Made by a program: the position numbers and the translations under genes. 64,000 nt of DNA, taken from Tiliqua scincoides (taxonomy: Eukaryota; Chordata; Lepidosauria; Squamata; Scincidae). The DNA is taken from assembly GCF_035046505.1 (NCBI RefSeq), contig NC_089822.1:106905307-106969306 (forward strand), read 5' to 3'. Shown one piece after another: positions 62,901 through 64,000 of the stretch. The notes below the pieces were generated by a model, which made no database searches, was not told the origin of the DNA, and saw only the letters and a list, made by a program, of their open reading frames with translations. Every line of letters begins with the position of its first letter. Positions within the stretch are counted from its first letter, which is position 1.

Positions 62901-63748
62901 GAGCACTCCCCCATGAACTACTAGAGGAGGGCGGACTGCCCACAGCCGCAGCTGACACTTCATTGCTGGAAGTGATCAAAGGTGACTTTTTTCCCCTAAG
63001 ATCTCACAAACCACTTCTCAGGGTCTCATGGAGCACCTGTGGCCCATGGATTGTTGGTTGGGAACCACTGATAAAAAACTTCTAATAAAAACTTTAGGCA
63101 GGTGTTCAATTATCTGCACCCCACTGTTGGTTTTTTCCTGCTCTCCGTTATCAGTCTCTTTTCAGTTAGGCTGGTGGTATCTGTTTTTATTGTACCATTA
63201 TTAGTGTTTTAAAATGTTGTAAGTTGCCTTGGGAGCCTTTTCAGAGGCAGAAAGTTAAGGTGTAAATGCATAAATACCTAAATGAACATTCATGTCTGTT
63301 CTAGTTGTGCCATCCACTGATTTTACTTGCTGTTGCTTCTCAAATTGAACTCAAGCGCCTTTGTTTTTGCAGAATCTGGAGACACGTTTGAATCTTGCAT
63401 TGGCTTCTCAGTTCACAGCTCTGGATTATATCAAGGTGAACAGGGTTGCAGGGAAGAGGAGCGCTTGAGTAGAAGGCACAGCAGGGTCTTTGAGTTCACC
63501 TGTGCAGGCAGAAGATGGGGAGAGGGAGGACATGAAAACTTGGAGGAGTAATGGTGAAAGAGGAAAATAGTCCTCTTAGCCCATTAAGGAAGCAGGTTAG
63601 AACTTGGCGTGCCAAGGGGCCACTAGAGAGCTGCTCCGATGTATAAGCTCTGGGCGTCCCTTCTGTTTACAGGCAAATCGGCAGCGCACCCGTACCATGG
63701 CATTTCTCCGAGAGATGTTTGCAAACGTGAACTGTCTCCTTACTCCAG
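39192..63748 (+). CDS. Plant-type fatty acid amide hydrolase-like amidase, 17 exons, 3' end outside window
   Basis: Amidase-signature serine hydrolase. Family members cleave fatty acid amides such as N-acylethanolamines, usually at membranes. The spliced product (517 codons visible) follows Arabidopsis FAAH along its length: [87 protein letters not shown] and [20 protein letters not shown]. The expected catalytic residues are K217, cis-Ser S293 and nucleophile S317. Residues 6-23 form a hydrophobic N-terminal segment, a likely membrane anchor. Splice phases agree throughout, and introns 3 and 4 use GC donors. It resembles the plant-type form more than FAAH or FAAH2. About 100 C-terminal residues are beyond the window. 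The exact substrate is unknown. Confidence 0.93.
39500..39925. repeat. Degenerate tandem/inverted blocks related to the CAGGGACATG family
   Basis: Repeated AGGTGAGGCAGAGCCTCC and CTCACCTGCCTCCCCACACA blocks every 100-130 bases, with GGTTGTGGGTGCTTGGGCAC in between, ending CCACACATCCCTG. Probably several nested or rearranged copies. In FAAH-like intron 1. Confidence 0.5.
40279..40352. mobile_element. Short TTAA-ended palindromic MITE, copy 2
   Basis: CCCAATGTTGCATATATGCA then CACCTGTGGGCTGGGC, the reverse orientation of the other two copies. In FAAH-like intron 1. Confidence 0.55.
40571..40808. mobile_element. CAGGGACATG-family palindromic MITE, copy 1
   Basis: Ends CAGGGACATGGTGTGTAGGG and CACCCCTATATCGCATGTCCCTG-like; the next block GGTGGCAGGTGAGGC is mirrored by TCTCACCTGCCACC, and the inner AAGCACCACCACTGCCA by TGGCAGTGGTGCTTT. 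In FAAH-like intron 1. Confidence 0.65.
41596..42050. mobile_element. hAT-like element, 455 bp
   Basis: Ends CAGGGATGTCCAAACTTTTT and GGGTTTGAGCATCCCTA, with CAATAGAA / CAATAGAG flanks (7 of 8). In FAAH-like intron 1. Confidence 0.74.
42360..42625 (-). repeat. LINE-like untranslated fragment
   Basis: TGCATTGCAGCAGTCCAGCC and GATTCAGTTCATTGGCCTTC blocks; shares layout with 28200-28580. Just before FAAH-like exon 2. Confidence 0.45.
42699..42755 (+). CDS. FAAH-like exon 2
   Basis: Encodes [19 protein letters not shown], corresponding to the plant LSFKLFVNLLE helix. Acceptor is a long CT run ending TTAG; donor ACT|GTGAGT. Confidence 0.82.
44643..44680 (+). CDS. FAAH-like exon 3 (38 bp), GC donor
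   Basis: Encodes [12 protein letters not shown]. Acceptor CTCTTATAG. The donor is ATGAG|GCAAGT, a GC-AG intron; the nearby GTATTT would break the frame of exon 4. Confidence 0.8.
45131..45310. mobile_element. GGGCCCAATCC-family MITE, decayed
   Basis: Same internal order (CACAGAGGCCTTCTCAAGG; CTGCATTGTGGCTG) with diverged ends GGGTCCAGTC and GTATTGGGC. In FAAH-like intron 3. Confidence 0.55.
45360..45438. mobile_element. Short TTAA-ended palindromic MITE, copy 3
   Basis: TTTAAATTTCTTCCCAGCCC to GGGCTGAAATGGCTTAAA; both ends carry TTAA-type inverted repeats. In FAAH-like intron 3. Confidence 0.6.
45759..46196. mobile_element. Palindromic DNA element, 438 bp
   Basis: Ends CAGCGGCATAACTGGAAGG and CCTCCAGCTATGCAACTG-like inverted repeats, with an internal hairpin (AACATCACTTTCAGA / AACTGGAAGTGATGTT). 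The 8-bp flanks match only partly. In FAAH-like intron 3. Confidence 0.55.
46551..46764. mobile_element. CAGGGACATG-family palindromic MITE, copy 2
   Basis: Starts CCAGGGATGTGCGATGTGGG and ends CCCCACACCACACGTTCCTG. The inner GCAGCAGGTGAGAC is mirrored by CTCACCTGTTACC. In FAAH-like intron 3, about 75 bases before exon 4. Confidence 0.62.
46838..46978 (+). CDS. FAAH-like exon 4, GC donor
   Basis: Encodes [20 protein letters not shown] and EILKRLVEI, aligning with plant IFRNTVIPEEPMFRPE at identical spacing. Acceptor CTTTGCAG. The donor ATAAG|GCAAGT is again GC, required by the phase of exon 5. An in-frame acceptor at 46808 would add 10 residues. Confidence 0.87.
48246..48305 (+). CDS. FAAH-like exon 5
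   Basis: Encodes [20 protein letters not shown], aligning with plant SSFRYWKIRDYAYAYRS. Acceptor CTCCATAG, donor ACAG|GTAAGA. Confidence 0.85.
48463..48545. mobile_element. 85-bp palindromic element copy
   Basis: AGGATTGCAGCC start and GGGGCTGACTTCTGAGTAGG arm. In FAAH-like intron 5, just after exon 5. Confidence 0.55.
48650..49150. repeat. Large inverted repeat with a perfect 34-bp central palindrome
   Basis: The centre (48902-48935) is a perfect palindrome around AAGCTT. The arms continue outward imperfectly: CTTATAAGGCATTCTGAGGC against CAGAATGCCTTATAAGG, then GAGCCCCACAGAGGC-type blocks. Probably a DNA-transposon fossil related to 280-600. In FAAH-like intron 5. Confidence 0.7.
49174..49600 (-). 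repeat. LINE-derived repeat with CCGCCTTTCTCCCAGAAGGG tail
   Basis: Tail at 49190-49230, then AT-rich sequence, then GGAGGGAATTCCATAATGCA and CCACCAAGAAGGCCCTGTTT, a repeat block common in reptiles. Lies against the 48.65-49.15 kb palindrome. Confidence 0.5.
49895..50257. mobile_element. hAT-like element with 8-bp duplication, carrying nested palindromic copies
   Basis: Inverted ends CAGGGGTGCTCATTGG and CTATTGAGCACCCCTG are flanked by CAGTAGGC (49887-49894) and CAATAGGC (50258-50265), 7 of 8 matching. Inside are two adjacent 85-bp palindromic copies (about 50019-50155) and the palindrome CGATCTACCGGTAGATCG. Confidence 0.75.
50448..50539. mobile_element. 85-bp palindromic element copy
   Basis: TGCATTCCTGTGCACACTTC and GCCTTACTTATGAGTAGTCA arms, ending GCATAGGATTGGGCTG. 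In FAAH-like intron 5. Confidence 0.6.
51688..51808 (+). CDS. FAAH-like exon 6
   Basis: Encodes [20 protein letters not shown] and [14 protein letters not shown], the start of the amidase fold. Acceptor TTTGTTAG, donor AAG|GTATGT. Confidence 0.93.
52025..52114 (+). CDS. FAAH-like exon 7, catalytic Lys
   Basis: Encodes [20 protein letters not shown] then [10 protein letters not shown]. The Lys of CLK (K217) is the expected general base. Acceptor CTGTTCAG. The donor is uncertain: AAA|GTGGTA here, or AAAGTG|GTACTG three bases on, which adds one Val. Confidence 0.9.
52226..52452 (+). mobile_element. tRNA-derived SINE (Sauria type)
   Basis: GGGGCAGTGGTTTGGATG, GGTTCAAATTCC, CCGCTTACCTCACAGAGTTG and tail GGGAGGTATAAAAATGTG. 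In FAAH-like intron 7. Confidence 0.8.
52564..52724 (+). CDS. FAAH-like exon 8
   Basis: Encodes [20 protein letters not shown] and [17 protein letters not shown], matching plant NMHELGMGTTG. Acceptor TTTCTAAG, donor ACAG|GTAAAG. Confidence 0.94.
52850..53075 (-). repeat. Fragment of the 53.4-kb DNA element, inverted
   Basis: Shares GGCACAAGTCTGAGGAGACC-like and CTATCCTGTGCAGGC-like blocks with 53374-53776 in the opposite orientation. Confidence 0.45.
53374..53776. mobile_element. Longer GGGCGCAATCC-type DNA element
   Basis: Ends GGGTGCAATCCTATCC and GGATTGCGCCC, with TTT/TTA flanks and GC-rich internal sequence. A related fragment in opposite orientation lies at about 52850-53075. In FAAH-like intron 8. 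Confidence 0.55.
54410..54495 (+). CDS. FAAH-like exon 9, cis-Ser
   Basis: Encodes [20 protein letters not shown] then [10 protein letters not shown]. This is the Gly/Ser-rich amidase signature with cis-Ser S293. Acceptor CATTTCAG, donor GCAG|GTAAGA. Confidence 0.95.
55065..55148 (+). CDS. FAAH-like exon 10, nucleophile Ser
   Basis: Encodes [20 protein letters not shown] then CGIVGLK. The Ser of GGGSVRIP (S317) is the expected nucleophile. Acceptor CTCCTTAG, donor AAAG|GTAAAA. Confidence 0.96.
55459..55680 (-). mobile_element. tRNA-derived SINE (Sauria type), minus strand
   Basis: Plus-strand CATTTTTATACTGCTC, CTATCCTGTGAGGTAGGGG and GTAGTAGTTCTGGAGTTG complement mark tail, body and head. 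In FAAH-like intron 10. Confidence 0.78.
55819..55881 (+). CDS. FAAH-like exon 11
   Basis: Encodes [20 protein letters not shown] then L, matching plant TTYGRTDMTGSLCEGGTV. Acceptor ATCTGAAG, donor CTTG|GTAAGA. Confidence 0.92.
56618..56695 (+). CDS. FAAH-like exon 12
   Basis: Encodes [20 protein letters not shown] then DPLYRY, matching plant GPLASSLEDAFLVYAAILG. Acceptor TGGCCAG, donor TATG|GTGAGT. Confidence 0.94.
56813..56901 (+). CDS. FAAH-like exon 13
   Basis: Encodes [20 protein letters not shown] then [10 protein letters not shown]. Acceptor CTGTTACAG; donor AAG|GTGCCT is weak but in phase. Confidence 0.9.
57137..57173 (+). CDS. FAAH-like exon 14 (37 bp)
   Basis: Encodes [12 protein letters not shown]. 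Acceptor TTTGCCAG, donor AAAG|GTAGAT. It joins in phase to exon 15. Confidence 0.87.
57728..58084. repeat. Inverted repeat with about 130-bp arms and a 94-bp spacer
   Basis: Left arm 57728-57860, right arm 57955-58084. The arms are near-identical in reverse complement (for example AATCTCCACCTGAACTGAGG against CCTCAGTTCAGGTGGAGATT), differing by a few changes and one 5-base gap. In FAAH-like intron 14. Class unknown. Confidence 0.8.
59431..59573 (+). mobile_element. 5S rRNA-derived SINE
   Basis: Positions 59431-59536 match vertebrate 5S rRNA over almost its whole length, including GATCTCGGAAGCTAAGCAGG, TTAGTACTTGGATGGGAGAC and GGGAATACCGGGTGCTGTAG. The first few bases differ. It continues into ATACCATAGCCTTTCGAGAC and TGAAGGTTGCCAGCC rather than the T-run expected of a 5S gene, so it is a SINE, not a functional 5S gene. 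Confidence 0.8.
59962..59992 (+). repeat. (CT)n microsatellite upstream of FAAH-like exon 15
   Basis: Pure CT run ending 40 bases before exon 15; it could extend the polypyrimidine tract of that acceptor. Confidence 0.9.
60032..60180 (+). CDS. FAAH-like exon 15
   Basis: Encodes [20 protein letters not shown] and [15 protein letters not shown], matching plant VVEIVVPELEEMRAAHVISI. Acceptor ATGCTCAG; a (CT)n tract sits 40 bases upstream. Donor ATG|GTAAAT. Confidence 0.93.
60697..60907 (-). mobile_element. tRNA-derived SINE (Sauria type), minus strand
   Basis: CACATTTTTACACCATCC, CCCTGTGAGGTAGGTGAGGC, GGATTTGAACCTGGATC and CCCAAACCACTACACCA are the SINE in reverse. A CAGGGGTGACCAACC motif directly beyond may be an hAT end. 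In FAAH-like intron 15. Confidence 0.8.
61625..61722 (+). mobile_element. CR1 LINE 3' end
   Basis: TGGTGTGCTCCCTGGGGCAT through GATGGGCCTATGGCCTGATC and GGGGCTGTTCTTATG. Short and well preserved. In FAAH-like intron 15. Confidence 0.8.
62688..63070. mobile_element. hAT-like element, 383 bp
   Basis: Ends CTGTGGTTCCCAACTTTT and GTTGGGAACCACTG are inverted repeats of the same type as 9423-9568. Flanking duplication is unclear. In FAAH-like intron 15. Confidence 0.6.
63373..63435 (+). CDS. FAAH-like exon 16
   Basis: Encodes [20 protein letters not shown] then K, matching plant TRTSFAIFRSFSASDYI. Acceptor TTTTTGCAG, donor AAG|GTGAAC. Confidence 0.92.
63673..63748 (+). CDS. FAAH-like exon 17 (last in window)
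   Basis: Encodes [20 protein letters not shown] then CLLTP, matching plant DVDVIVTPTTG. Acceptor TTTACAG, donor CAG|GTATCT in phase 1, so at least one more exon lies to the right. Confidence 0.92.
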
Positions 63749-64000
63749 GTATCTCTGCTGTCCAGTATTTGGGAGGGTGCATCTCCCTGACCTCTTGATG
63801 CCTTCGCATATATGTAGCACAATTGCTGAGAGTTGGGGACAGAGAATTGCAACTGCTATTCAGGGCTGGCCGTGCCAGATTTCTTATTCTAAAGAAGCTG
63901 TAGCTGCATGGCTGAGCAAGGATGGCTTCCTTATTAAATGTGCATGTCACTGTTGCCAGGGGCTCTTGCCATTAGGTTTGAGCTGTGTACTTCAAGCGCA

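Larger units (their letters stand above)
60181..63372 (+). other. FAAH-like intron 15
   Basis: 3.2 kb holding a minus-strand SINE, a CR1 tail and an hAT-like element; the rest (60181-60690, 61000-61600, 61730-62680) shows nothing recognised. Confidence 0.55.

Overview
The window is vertebrate nuclear DNA, most likely from a squamate reptile (lizard). The evidence is multi-exon genes with GT-AG introns, Sauria-type tRNA-derived SINEs, degraded CR1 and L2-like LINE tails, a 5S rRNA-derived SINE, and a dense load of short palindromic DNA transposons. No bacterial features, CRISPR arrays or functional RNA genes were seen.

Two host genes are well supported and stand head to head. CHD1L (ALC1) is on the minus strand. 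I could place all 23 coding exons between the ATG at 38095 and the stop at 12115. Splice phases agree at every junction and the exons sum to 2655 bases (884 residues plus stop), so the gene looks intact. On the plus strand, starting at 39192 and running off the right edge, is an amidase-signature gene whose exons match the plant-type fatty acid amide hydrolase (FAAH) rather than mammalian FAAH or FAAH2. Seventeen coding exons (517 codons) are visible, with the Lys-Ser-Ser catalytic residues present; the C-terminal part lies beyond the window. The start codons are 1.1 kb apart across a CpG-rich region that contains two CCAAT boxes and a four-unit 93-bp tandem array made from a palindromic transposon.

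Layout: 1-7.1 kb holds repeats and no gene I can support. A poly-G-ended minisatellite lies at about 7.1-7.55 kb. A CpG island at 7.5-8.3 kb could be the promoter of the next gene; by mammalian synteny BCL9 on the minus strand is the guess, with no coding support. CR1, hAT-like and palindromic repeats fill 8.3-12 kb. CHD1L occupies 12-38.1 kb, the shared promoter region 38.1-39.2 kb, and the FAAH-like gene 39.2-64 kb.

The most unusual layer is the repeats. Several families of short inverted-repeat elements (an 85-93-bp palindrome with about 20 copies, a GGGCCCAATCC family with TTA-like target duplications, a 75-80-bp TTAA-ended family, a CAGGGACATG family, and hAT-like elements with 8-bp duplications) are inserted in introns and in one another. 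A 5S-derived SINE shares its 3' tail with another retroposed element that has a clear 13-bp duplication. The two genes have no evident functional link: CHD1L acts in PARP-dependent chromatin remodelling, and the amidase in lipid amide turnover.
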